A stretch of DNA of 64,000 nt from JAKAXS01 sp965279065 (GTDB lineage Bacteria; Pseudomonadota; Alphaproteobacteria; Rhizobiales; Hyphomicrobiaceae), in the NCBI GenBank assembly GCA_965279065.1, contig OZ257134.1, positions 1,922,001-1,986,000 on the forward strand, written 5' to 3'. This document shows positions 43,723-51,926 of the stretch, in pieces. Numbering within the stretch: the stretch's first letter is position 1; each line of letters opens with the position of its first letter. The notes beneath the pieces were generated by a model. It searched no databases. It was not told where the DNA came from and saw only the letters and a program-made list of their open reading frames with translations. The position numbers were made by a program, and so were the translations under genes.

Positions 43723-44714
43723 GCCGCTGGCGCCGTTACGTTGCGCTTCAAGTCCGCGGCGACCGGTTCGGCCGCGTCCTGCGCGAACGCGGCAGCCTCT
43801 CGCACCACCGCGCGGACGTCCCGATCAATACCCTTGACATCGTCTTCGCTCGCCCATCCGTCTTTAATGAGGCGCGCCTTCATGTGCGCGACAGGATCGA
43901 TCTCCTCCAGCCGTCGCTGTTTCCCGCCGCCATTGCCCGCATCAGGCGTAGCATGGCCGCGATACGGATACGTCAGCATCTCCAGCACGACGGGCCCGCT
44001 GCCGTCCCGCGCCAACGCCATCGCCGTACGCCCCGCCGCGCGAACCGCGCCGACATCGATGCCGTCCACCTGCCAACCGCAAATGCCGAAGGCGGCACCG
44101 CGCTCGGCCAGTATCGGCTGATCCTTCTCGGCTTCTCCGGTATCGTTGTCGATGACGTACACGACCGGCAGCTGCCAGCGCTGCGCCAGATTGAGGGCCT
44201 CGTACACCTGCCCCTGGTCGGCAGCGCCCTGGCCGAACGTACAGACCGTCACCGCCCCGTTGCCGCGATAGCAGTTGGCAAAGGCCAGTCCGGCGGCAAG
44301 GGATACGGGCGCTCCGACAATGCCGTGGCCGCCGAAGAAATTCCGCTCGGGCGCCGTCAGATGCGGCGAGCCGCCCTTGCCGCCACACAGACCGGCAGCG
44401 CGTCCCAGCAGCTCCGCCATCACCTGCTTGGGCTCGCAGCCCTGCGCCAGCGCGTGGCCGTGACAGCGATGCGAGGTGATCACCTGGTCAATCGGCGTCG
44501 CCGCCATTGCCAGACCGGTGATGACTGCCTCTCGCCCGATCGATAGATGGCAGAAGCCGTGGATCTGCCCCATCGCATAGAGCTGTCCTGCCCGCTCTTC
44601 AAAGCGGCGGATCAGCAGCATGTTGCGAAAGGCCGCAAGCGCGTCGGGCTGCGAAAGTGCGGCAGCCTTGGCTTGCTCGGTCGTCGAAGAATTCGCCAGC
44701 AAAACGATCACCAA
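43719..44714 (-). CDS. Degenerate pyruvate dehydrogenase E1 alpha-like protein
   Basis: 331-residue E1 alpha-type thiamine-diphosphate domain. GFCHLSIGREAVITGLAMA, GGHGIVGAPVSLAAGLAFAN and VVLEMLTYPYRGHATPD show the family. The cofactor motif GDGAANQG is changed to GQGAADQG (the aspartate that binds magnesium is Gln) and the ENN part that supplies the second ligand is DND; the loop after it is about ten residues shorter than usual. No ATG with a ribosome-binding site is found; the first possible starts are TTG or GTG at 44714/44711. Upstream lies the ftsB-like gene. Standard pdhA would be in this place. Confidence 0.8.
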   Translation of the reverse strand: MVIVLLANSSTTEQAKAAALSQPDALAAFRNMLLIRRFEERAGQLYAMGQIHGFCHLSIGREAVITGLAMAATPIDQVITSHRCHGHALAQGCEPKQVMAELLGRAAGLCGGKGGSPHLTAPERNFFGGHGIVGAPVSLAAGLAFANCYRGNGAVTVCTFGQGAADQGQVYEALNLAQRWQLPVVYVIDNDTGEAEKDQPILAERGAAFGICGWQVDGIDVGAVRAAGRTAMALARDGSGPVVLEMLTYPYRGHATPDAGNGGGKQRRLEEIDPVAHMKARLIKDGWASEDDVKGIDRDVRAVVREAAAFAQDAAEPVAADLKRNVTAPAA

Positions 44715-44858
44715 ACGGGGCGGCGGGTTTGCCGTCCAGGCGACCGGAGCCTACACGCGGGCACAGCCCATTCGCTAGTAGCAAGACGGTGATCTCACCG
44801 GCAGATTACGGTGCGGTGCAACATGCACTGGCGCTGGTGGCGGTGTTCGCTCGTGGAT

Positions 44859-45182
44859 TTAAAGGTGGGCGCGCAGGATGACGATATCGTCAGTTTTCAC
44901 GAAACCGAGCACATCGCGAGCAACCTCTTCGACCAGATCGGGATGAGGCTTTGCCGGCGACAGGAGCGCGACGTCGCGTTCCAGCTTGCCGCGAACGGCC
45001 TCAAGGCTGCGCGATTCGAACGCCAACAGACTGGAGCGTTCGATGAGCCGCGTACGCGCCTCAAGGCCATGCCGGCCGTGCACCGCGTGGTGACCGAAGT
45101 AGGCCATGAGACCCAGGCAGAAAAGCACTACCGCAGTCTGCCGAAGCTTCGACCGCCGATCGTTGTTTGGCTGACGCAACAC
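44859..45182 (-). CDS. ftsB: FtsB/DivIC-like septum formation initiator
   Basis: 107 residues: a short basic N-terminus, one membrane segment (TAVVLFCLGLMAYFGHHAV) and a coiled-coil helix (ERSSLLAFESRSLEAVRGKLERD) ending in a conserved acidic region. This is the FtsB-type bitopic protein that links FtsL and FtsQ in the divisome. It lies between eno and the pdhA-like gene, the standard alphaproteobacterial place, so the assignment is firm in context despite weak sequence conservation. Confidence 0.82.
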   Translation of the reverse strand: MLRQPNNDRRSKLRQTAVVLFCLGLMAYFGHHAVHGRHGLEARTRLIERSSLLAFESRSLEAVRGKLERDVALLSPAKPHPDLVEEVARDVLGFVKTDDIVILRAHL

Positions 45183-45250
45183 GACGCGAACTCACACGCT
45201 ACCGACACGAACTCACGCTCGGACGATACCGCGCCAACGTTAAAGACATG

Positions 45251-45280
45251 TAAAATAACAAGCCGATTCCGAGGCTTGTT
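45251..45280 (-). terminator. Rho-independent terminator of eno
   Basis: AACAAGCC (45257-45264) pairs with GGCTTGTT (45273-45280) across eight bases, and ATTTTA follows on the minus strand (45256-45251). It lies about 50 bp beyond the eno stop codon. Confidence 0.8.
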
Positions 45281-45331
45281 GATACCGGCTGCGATCGCGT
45301 CGCGCAGCCCGCCGTTACGGGGTTGTTCCTG

Positions 45332-46621
45332 TTATGCCCCCGCCTGCCCGCGCAGGATGCTCTTGCCGGCATACGATGCGATCGCCCCCAGCTCACCCTC
45401 GATGCGGATAAGTTGGTTATACTTTGCCAGCCGGTCCGACCGTGACAGCGATCCCGTCTTGATCTGCCCGCAGTTCGTCGCAACGGCGAGGTCCGCAATC
45501 GTCGAATCTTCGGTCTCGCCCGAACGGTGTGACATGACGGCCGTGTACCCGGCCCGCTGCGCCATCGACACCGCGTCCAGCGTCTCCGTCAGCGATCCGA
45601 TCTGGTTGACCTTGACCAGGATCGAGTTCGCGATCCCCTTCTTGATGCCTTCCGCCAGCCGCTCGGTGTTGGTCACGAACAGGTCGTCGCCGACCAACTG
45701 GCAGCGCGTGCCGACGAGTTCCGTCAGCGCCTTCCAGCCGTCCCAGTCGTCCTCGCCCATGCCGTCCTCGATGGAGATGATGGGGTAGCGCTTGACCAGG
45801 TCTTCCAGATACTTGGCCATCCCCGCACTATCGAGCGACTTGCCCTCGCCGGCCAGTTCGTACTTGCCGTTCTTGAAGAATTCCGTCGAGGCGCAGTCCA
45901 GCGCCAGCATCACGTCCGAGCCGGGCTTGTAGCCCGCTTTCTCGATCGACTTCATGATGAAGCCCAGCGCCTCGTCGGCCGATTTGAGGCCCGGCGCGAA
46001 CCCGCCCTCGTCGCCGATGCCGGTATTGTGGCCGGCGTCCTGCAGGCCCTTCTTCAGCGTGTGGAAGATCTCCGCGCCGATACGCACGCTGTCGGCGCAC
46101 GTCTCAGCCGCCACCGGCATGATCATGAATTCCTGGATGTCGATCGGGTTGTCGGCATGGGCGCCGCCGTTGATGATGTTCATCATCGGCACCGGCAGCA
46201 CGTGCGCGTTGGCCCCGCCGATGTAGCGGTACAGCGGCAGGCCGCTCGATTCCGCCGCCGCCTTAGCCGTTGCCAGCGATACGCCGAGGATCGCGTTGGC
46301 GCCGAGCCGCCCCTTGTTCTTCGTGCCGTCGAGCGCGATCAGCGCCGCGTCGATGCCGCGCTGGTCTTCGGCGTCCATGCCTGCCAGCGCGTCGAAAATC
46401 TCACCGTTGACCGCGTCCACCGCCTTGGTGACGCCCTTGCCCATGTAGCGGCCCTTGTCGCCGTCACGCAGTTCGACGGCTTCGTGTGCGCCGGTCGACG
46501 CACCGGATGGCACGGCCGCGCGCCCTTTGGCGCCGTCTTCGAGCACCACGTCCACCTCGACTGTCGGATTTCCGCGGCTGTCCAGAATTTCGCGGCCGAT
46601 GATGTCGATAATAGCGGTCAT
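45332..46621 (-). CDS. eno: Enolase
   Basis: 429-residue enolase (2-phosphoglycerate to phosphoenolpyruvate). Motifs include VPSGASTGAHEAVELRDG, the magnesium-ligand segments DEGGFAPG, SIEDGMGEDDWDGW, the lysine region VKVNQIGSLTETLDA and SHRSGETEDSTIADLAVA. In methylotrophs it is part of the serine cycle. The ATG at 46621 is chosen over an in-frame upstream start. Terminator at 45251-45280. Confidence 0.96.
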   Translation of the reverse strand: MTAIIDIIGREILDSRGNPTVEVDVVLEDGAKGRAAVPSGASTGAHEAVELRDGDKGRYMGKGVTKAVDAVNGEIFDALAGMDAEDQRGIDAALIALDGTKNKGRLGANAILGVSLATAKAAAESSGLPLYRYIGGANAHVLPVPMMNIINGGAHADNPIDIQEFMIMPVAAETCADSVRIGAEIFHTLKKGLQDAGHNTGIGDEGGFAPGLKSADEALGFIMKSIEKAGYKPGSDVMLALDCASTEFFKNGKYELAGEGKSLDSAGMAKYLEDLVKRYPIISIEDGMGEDDWDGWKALTELVGTRCQLVGDDLFVTNTERLAEGIKKGIANSILVKVNQIGSLTETLDAVSMAQRAGYTAVMSHRSGETEDSTIADLAVATNCGQIKTGSLSRSDRLAKYNQLIRIEGELGAIASYAGKSILRGQAGA

Positions 46622-46823
46622 AGAGCGTCCTCGACTGTCTGTGTTCATTCGTCTGCATGCGGGCTCGGCGGCTTTCTAGCGTCTAAGCAACGCCAATGGC
46701 TAGGCCCAAAGCCCCGTTTGGACGCTAGAATGCGTCAGATTTCACGATCCTAAGGTCGCAGGCGGGCCTTTGGTTGCCCGACTGATACAATTCGCCCCTC
46801 ACCTGGACAGGAAAACCCTACCC

Positions 46824-47216
46824 ATGAGCACAAAACACACCCACTCCGGCAGCTGCCACTGCGGCGCCGTCACATACGATGTCACCACGACGCTCGGCAC
46901 GGTGATTTCCTGCAACTGCTCCATGTGCCAGAAGAAGGGCACGCTGCTCTCGTTCGTGCCGGCAGCAGACTTCATGTTGAAATCTGGCGGTGACAGCCTG
47001 ACCGACTATCAGTTCAACAAGCACGCCATCCACCACCTGTTCTGTTCCAAATGTGGTGTTACGTCATTTGCGCGGGGCAAGGATCCGAAGGGCAACGAAA
47101 TGGTCGCCATCAACGCCCGCTGCCTCGACGACGTCGACCTCGACAAACTGACGATAAGAAGATCGACGGCCGGAGCTTCTGACTGGGCCGCGCTAAGTGC
47201 GGGGAGAGCCGATTAG
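46824..47216 (+). CDS. GFA-family (glutathione-dependent formaldehyde-activating-like) zinc protein
   Basis: 130 residues with the CENP-V/GFA fold. Zinc-binding cysteines are in SGSCHCGAVTYDV, SCNCSMCQKKG and LFCSKCGVTSFARG. The founding member, Gfa, was proposed to speed the formation of S-hydroxymethylglutathione from formaldehyde and glutathione; many relatives have other roles. A formaldehyde link is attractive in a methylotroph but unproven. The ATG at 46824 is chosen. It lies divergent from eno and its stop overlaps that of the following minus-strand gene. Confidence 0.83.
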   Translation: MSTKHTHSGSCHCGAVTYDVTTTLGTVISCNCSMCQKKGTLLSFVPAADFMLKSGGDSLTDYQFNKHAIHHLFCSKCGVTSFARGKDPKGNEMVAINARCLDDVDLDKLTIRRSTAGASDWAALSAGRAD

Positions 47217-48526
47217 TCTTCAGGCTTTCCCCACTTGACGGTCAAATTGCCTTCGACGCGATCGATCTCTTGCAATTTGTCCTCGTCCCGGCCTCGCACG
47301 TATCCCAAGCTCACGCCCACATTTTCGGTAAAGGCATAACTGAGACCCGCTTCGAACTTATAGAACTCATCCAGGGGGTTATCATCGTGCAGGTCGTTAA
47401 AGTAAAGGTAATCGGCGAAAAGCGTCATACCGCTTAGAACGTCCGTGCCACCGATGCCTAGCTCGACGCGACCTCGTCCGCCAAATCTGCTGTATTCTTT
47501 GGTCGTCGCAAGATTGACTGCATCTCCCGCATCGAAGACCTCACCAAATCTGTAGCGACCGCTGAGATCCAATCGTATGAAGATGCCCTCGTCACCACCG
47601 ACGAGCGGCACGCGCTCTCCTAGTGGCAGAAGTCTGCGCAGCACGCTGTCGCGAAAGTGCGGCGACCAGACAACTTCACCCGCGGCTATCTCGCTACGCG
47701 CCTCTGCGTCGGTCAAATACTCGCCGCGCAATGAAACCTTGTTACTTACACCCAGGAGTTCCAACCTATACAGGTCAGCCATGAGACCGAAACCGAGCGA
47801 GTCTACGTCCTGCGGTCCGCGCTTTGAATTGAACTTGCCGACGTAACGCGTGTAAGGGCGCAGGACGAGAGGGATGGTCTCCTGCACCACACCATCTGGA
47901 TTGAGCTCTTCTCCGAGATGGATCGTATACTCTGTTCCGATGGCAAGCTCTGATTGGACAATCGAGTTATCTGCAACGCCGTCACGCGCGGCAGAGAACT
48001 TGGCAGGCTGCGCCTTCTTCAGGCCTACAGACAGGTTGTCGACATCCTTGCGCAGGATCACCGACGTTTCCGCTTTCTTAGCAGCAGTATCAATACTGGC
48101 GCGGAATTCCGTTGCACTGTCCGTCCTGGGCCAACGAACGCAAAGCACCTCATAACGGTCCGGATGGTCCAGAAATTCCCTGACCTGTGGTTCCCCACCG
48201 CCTTTGCGCTTGACCGAGTAGTAGTTGGGGTCGGGAGACAGCAAGAAGTACAAGACACGAGGCTCATTGGCCGCGTAGTCGATGCGCTCCTGCCGGGAGT
48301 GGGTTTCATCGCCATTCTTGTCGATATCGCTATCTTTGGCACCAGCAGTAGCGAGCTTCAGAATCTCTTTGGCGTTCACGACACTGGGTTGTCCGGGTCG
48401 AACGACGCATATGTCCTTCTGCGAGAAATTAGGCGCCTGCGCCGATAGCGGACTGGCGAGGCCGAGATATGCGAAAACTATGCCGGACTGAAACACAAAT
48501 GAGCGCATGACCTGAATCCTATTCAA
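47213..48526 (-). CDS. Exported protein with beta-barrel-like C-terminal part
   Basis: 437 residues with a signal peptide (RSFVFQSGIVFAYLGLASPL, cleavage near SAQA). The first 110 mature residues contain a D-x-D-x-N-G-D-E-type loop (DSDIDKNGDETHSRQER), similar to an EF-hand. The second half is rich in alternating hydrophobic/polar strands with aromatic girdle residues (GVSLGYVRGRDEDKLQ, GLMADLYRLELLG, LSGMTLFADYLYFND), suggestive of an outer-membrane beta barrel, though no typical C-terminal Phe is present. Function unknown. It follows the LAS-type peptidase gene by 33 bp on the same strand; both are less G+C-rich than core genes. Confidence 0.62.
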   Translation of the reverse strand: MNRIQVMRSFVFQSGIVFAYLGLASPLSAQAPNFSQKDICVVRPGQPSVVNAKEILKLATAGAKDSDIDKNGDETHSRQERIDYAANEPRVLYFLLSPDPNYYSVKRKGGGEPQVREFLDHPDRYEVLCVRWPRTDSATEFRASIDTAAKKAETSVILRKDVDNLSVGLKKAQPAKFSAARDGVADNSIVQSELAIGTEYTIHLGEELNPDGVVQETIPLVLRPYTRYVGKFNSKRGPQDVDSLGFGLMADLYRLELLGVSNKVSLRGEYLTDAEARSEIAAGEVVWSPHFRDSVLRRLLPLGERVPLVGGDEGIFIRLDLSGRYRFGEVFDAGDAVNLATTKEYSRFGGRGRVELGIGGTDVLSGMTLFADYLYFNDLHDDNPLDEFYKFEAGLSYAFTENVGVSLGYVRGRDEDKLQEIDRVEGNLTVKWGKPED

Positions 48527-48559
48527 TATGCACTGAGTGAGTAGCCCCGCCGAAACCGC

Positions 48560-49630
48560 TCATTTAATTTTGCTTACCAGGAAGCGGTGGAACGTCCCGA
48601 CGGGCTTACGAAAGTGCTTCAAAATTTCTTGGTCGTGAACTACCAATGAGCCGTAGCCCTTGCGATGCTGCAAACACCGCACGACATCGCGCCCATCCTC
48701 CGACCACACGTTGTCAGAATAGCCCAACGCCTCCGGCGACTTCGTTGCGTCACAAGATTTTCCATTAGCGACCAGCACACCGCAAACGCATTGGGTGACG
48801 TCTACATTGATCTTGTCCAGATTTCGCCCGAGCGCCGTCGTTTCAACCCTGGCGGGCATTGCGGCGGATATCGCCTCCCCCCGCAAGAAACTCTTTGCAC
48901 CAGCCTCCACCCCCAGCATTGCCTCAACGATCCGCGACTCAGTCTCAACCTCACCGCCCGATGGCACACGACTGAAAGCGCGCGCTCGCGCCAACTTGAT
49001 GAACTCAAACCACCCTTCCTGCGATTGTAGGCTTTTACTGAGCCCCAGATCCGCCAACGCGCGCGCGAGTGCCTTGCGGGTCGTCTCTCCAGCAACCCCA
49101 TCAACACCGTCGCGGTGTTGACCGTGCCGCCCGAGGTTCTCATCAAAAAGGTACTTTAGGCATGCCTGAACGAAGAATGTTTGAGCGGACGATTCCGGCC
49201 GGTAGCGAAATGAAAAATTGAAGTCGACATGGAAATGATCGTCGTGGGCCGGATAGTAGAAATTCAAGACTTGGGAAAAGTGCAGATAGAGATGCGCATT
49301 AATTCCAATGTAAAGAAACTTTTGACTGAAGAACTGGTTCATGATCAGCGAGCGATCCGCCCAGAACAGGGCGTCAAGATCGAATGCTAACCCTTGACCA
49401 TGGGCGTTCTCCCCATCCCCGGTGGTGCCCCCGCAACAAATGAGTTCGGGCGGTCCACCCGGCATGATCGCGAACAGTTCACTGAAACACCTTTCAAGTG
49501 TTTCTTTCAGCTTTTCTCGGCATCGGAACGTATAGGGCCGTCCTCTCGTTCCATAGTCATGTGGATCGCGGTCATAATGGACCGGGACGTTGCCGATCAT
49601 TTTAAACGAGCTTTCAAACGGCGACGGCAT
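48560..49630 (-). CDS. LAS-type zinc peptidase-like protein with peptidoglycan-binding-like part
   Basis: 356 residues. The N-terminal half has a LAS-type metal site: HGQGLAFD gives His...Asp and HDDHFHVDF gives His-x-His, the pattern of extensin-like and D-Ala-D-Ala peptidases. A following GVDGVAGETTRKALARAL recalls the peptidoglycan-binding domain motif. The remaining 150 residues are unassigned; the last part contains four cysteines. No signal peptide precedes the peptidase part, so its route to the cell wall is unclear: it may be released by lysis or injected. RBS AGGGG supports the ATG at 49630. Base composition is low locally (27 of 60 G+C at 49201-49260), consistent with transfer. Confidence 0.6.
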   Translation of the reverse strand: MPSPFESSFKMIGNVPVHYDRDPHDYGTRGRPYTFRCREKLKETLERCFSELFAIMPGGPPELICCGGTTGDGENAHGQGLAFDLDALFWADRSLIMNQFFSQKFLYIGINAHLYLHFSQVLNFYYPAHDDHFHVDFNFSFRYRPESSAQTFFVQACLKYLFDENLGRHGQHRDGVDGVAGETTRKALARALADLGLSKSLQSQEGWFEFIKLARARAFSRVPSGGEVETESRIVEAMLGVEAGAKSFLRGEAISAAMPARVETTALGRNLDKINVDVTQCVCGVLVANGKSCDATKSPEALGYSDNVWSEDGRDVVRCLQHRKGYGSLVVHDQEILKHFRKPVGTFHRFLVSKIK

Positions 49631-49852
49631 TATCTTATCCCCTCGAGTCAAATTGAAATTGCCTGAGCGCTGAAAACTCCCAGTGTGTCATATGCCATGC
49701 GGGATCGTTGTGGCGCGGATGCCTCAGCGCTGCGGAAAGTCGACAGGCTCCAAGAAACACGTACTTTGATCTCGCCCGCCGCAGTCATCGTCGGGTTCGC
49801 CACTGGGCTCTCGGCAAGCGATAAATTCTCAGGTGGGACGGAGCTTCTGACC

Positions 49853-50578
49853 ATGTTGCAAGACGCCGGCGCCCTCGTTCTTTTCTCCGGTGGCCAGGAT
49901 TCGACGGTCTGTCTCGCCTGGGCGCTGCAGCGCTACGCCCGCGTCGAGACGATCGGCTTCGACTACGCCCAGCGCCACCGCGTCGAGCTCGATCAGCGCG
50001 CGGTCGTGCTCGACGCGTTGCGTCGGTTCCCCGAGTTCGGCTCACGCCTGGGCGATGATCGCGTCCTGCAGTTGGCCGAACTCGGCCGCCTCTCCGAGAC
50101 GTCGCTGACCCGCGACGTCGCCATTGCCATGTCCGATGCCGGCCTGCCGACGACGTTCGTGCCCGGGCGCAACCTCATTTTCCTGACGTACGCCGCAGCA
50201 CTCGCCTATCGCCGCGACATCCGCGCCCTCATCGGCGGCATGTGCGAGACCGATTTCTCCGGCTACCCCGACTGCCGCAACGCCACGATCCAGTCGCTCA
50301 GCCACGCCATCTCGCTCGGCATGGACACCGCCTTCGACATCTACACGCCGCTGATGCGCATCGATAAGGCCGGCACCTGGGCCCTGGCCCACGATCTCGG
50401 CGGCGACGCCCTGGTCGACCTCATCGTCGAGGCGACCCACACCTGCTACCTCGGCGACCGCAAGCATCGCCACGAGTGGGGCTACGGCTGCGGTACCTGC
50501 CCCGCCTGCGACCTGCGCGCCAACGGCTGGCGGACCTGGCGCAGCCGGCTGGCGCAGCCTGCACGCAACGAGACCTAG
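49853..50578 (+). CDS. queC: 7-cyano-7-deazaguanine synthase
   Basis: 241 residues. The ATP-pyrophosphatase P-loop motif LFSGGQDSTVCLAW is at residues 10-23 and the C-terminal zinc cysteines lie in EWGYGCGTCPACDLR, preceded by HTCYLGDRK. It makes preQ0, a precursor of queuosine in tRNA and of some deazapurine DNA modifications. The ATG at 49853 has GGAG upstream; a longer frame is open but lacks homology. No queD/E/F gene is adjacent. Stop overlaps that of the convergent lipoprotein gene. Confidence 0.94.
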   Translation: MLQDAGALVLFSGGQDSTVCLAWALQRYARVETIGFDYAQRHRVELDQRAVVLDALRRFPEFGSRLGDDRVLQLAELGRLSETSLTRDVAIAMSDAGLPTTFVPGRNLIFLTYAAALAYRRDIRALIGGMCETDFSGYPDCRNATIQSLSHAISLGMDTAFDIYTPLMRIDKAGTWALAHDLGGDALVDLIVEATHTCYLGDRKHRHEWGYGCGTCPACDLRANGWRTWRSRLAQPARNET

Positions 50579-51222
50579 CTCCGCGTACTCATTTCCGAAA
50601 TGGTCGCCTGCACGCGCTTCAGCCCAACCATCGTATCTTCTTGCTTTTTGTCGAAGGCCCGCGCGCGCTGCTCGATATCGGCCAGCTGAACCTCATCGCT
50701 GGCGGGTCGAGCCGGTGTCGTCGGCGGCTGCTTGCTGCGCTGGTAGTTGCGTGCCTCCACGCGGTGGTTTTCTTCGAGCTCTTCCACCATGCGTGCCAGC
50801 ATGTCGCGTTCCGCCTTGAGCGGTTTCAACGCGATCGACTTGCGTGTGTTTTCGTCTGCCACCCCACCCATGACGACTTTCTGCGCCGCCAGGTCTGCTT
50901 CTGATGCGGCAATCGCACGATCCACATCAGCCAGGACAGCGCGCAGCTTCTCCAATCCCTTTTCCTGAGCCGCCAGCTGCCGGTCGAGATCCCTCAGGCG
51001 ATCCTTCGATTGCCCGACGCGGCGGCCCAGCGCGTCACCGGCGGCATCCATGTCGTCGAGCGCCACCTGCCGCGCTTCGATGCGCTCGTCGTAGGCCCCC
51101 GTTGCAAGGCCGTTGATGCCCCCGGCGAGCCCGCCGGTATGCGGGTCGGTCGAAGCGCCGGCGCAGCCGCCGATGAGGGCGGCCAAAAGCGGTACGGCGA
51201 TATGCCCCTTGCGCGCGCGCAT
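50575..51222 (-). CDS. Coiled-coil lipoprotein, third gene of a putative envelope unit
   Basis: 215 residues with a signal peptide and lipobox (LLAALIGGC), then a glycine-rich turn (GGLAGGINGLATGAY) and a long helical stretch of heptad pattern (DALGRRVGQSKDRLRDLDRQ, QEKGLEKLRAVLADVDRAIA). Likely an outer-membrane-anchored coiled-coil. It starts 3 bp after the stop of the glycine-zipper lipoprotein at 51225-51926. Family unknown. Confidence 0.68.
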   Translation of the reverse strand: MRARKGHIAVPLLAALIGGCAGASTDPHTGGLAGGINGLATGAYDERIEARQVALDDMDAAGDALGRRVGQSKDRLRDLDRQLAAQEKGLEKLRAVLADVDRAIAASEADLAAQKVVMGGVADENTRKSIALKPLKAERDMLARMVEELEENHRVEARNYQRSKQPPTTPARPASDEVQLADIEQRARAFDKKQEDTMVGLKRVQATISEMSTRS

Positions 51223-51224
51223 CG

Positions 51225-51926
51225 TCAGGTCTCCGCCCGGATCTTGCTGGTTTCATCGATCATGCGGAACAGTTCGCTGGGCTTCTGTTCGAGGCTTTGA
51301 GCGCTGTGACGATAGGTTCCCGCAACGCCGTCGATCGGCCTCGTCTTTTCGTCCGGAAACTGTTTCTTGAGTTCCGCGACGTTCTGATCGATCTGCTTGC
51401 CATTGTCGCGCGCCAGCTCGATCGCATGATTGAGCGCCGCCTTGTCTTCCTCCAGATCCGCCAGCAGTTGCTTCTGCGCCGCAACCTTCTGCTGCGCCGC
51501 GCCGGTCGACGCCTTGAGATTCGCCAGGTCGGCGCGGCGCCGCACGATGACTTGGTCTGTCGTGGCCAGGATGCGAGTCAGTTTGTCGTTGCGCTGCTGG
51601 GTGTCCGCCAGGACGGCATTCAACGCGTCTTCCTGGTTGGCATACGCCTGCTTTTGTCCGGCGATGAGGTAGCCGCCGACGAGGCCGACGCCGCCCCCTA
51701 TCAAGGCACCCTCCAGAATGCGCTTGCTGTCGCCGCCTCCTGTAAGCGCTCCGGCGAGGCCCCCGACGATGGCTCCCGCGACCACCCCCTGTGCCACCGT
51801 GGTCTTGAAGTCGTCGGTCTGCGCCCGGATCGGGCTGATGCTGCCTGTGGTCGTCGCCTGATTGCCGGCGCAGCCGCTGACGATGAGACAGGCCCCGAAC
51901 AGAACGAGTGAACGAGACGGCATCAT
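51225..51926 (-). CDS. Glycine-zipper coiled-coil lipoprotein, second gene of a putative envelope unit
   Basis: 233 residues. Lipobox LIVSGC follows a short signal sequence. Residues about 45-90 form a glycine zipper (VVAGAIVGGLAGALTGGG, IGGGVGLVGGYLIAGQK), which often inserts in or oligomerises at membranes. A long coiled coil follows (TQQRNDKLTRILATTDQV, QQKVAAQKQLLADLEED). The product looks related in layout to the lipoprotein encoded downstream. Start overlaps the stop of the upstream TPM gene (tandem ATGATG). Confidence 0.7.
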   Translation of the reverse strand: MMPSRSLVLFGACLIVSGCAGNQATTTGSISPIRAQTDDFKTTVAQGVVAGAIVGGLAGALTGGGDSKRILEGALIGGGVGLVGGYLIAGQKQAYANQEDALNAVLADTQQRNDKLTRILATTDQVIVRRRADLANLKASTGAAQQKVAAQKQLLADLEEDKAALNHAIELARDNGKQIDQNVAELKKQFPDEKTRPIDGVAGTYRHSAQSLEQKPSELFRMIDETSKIRAET

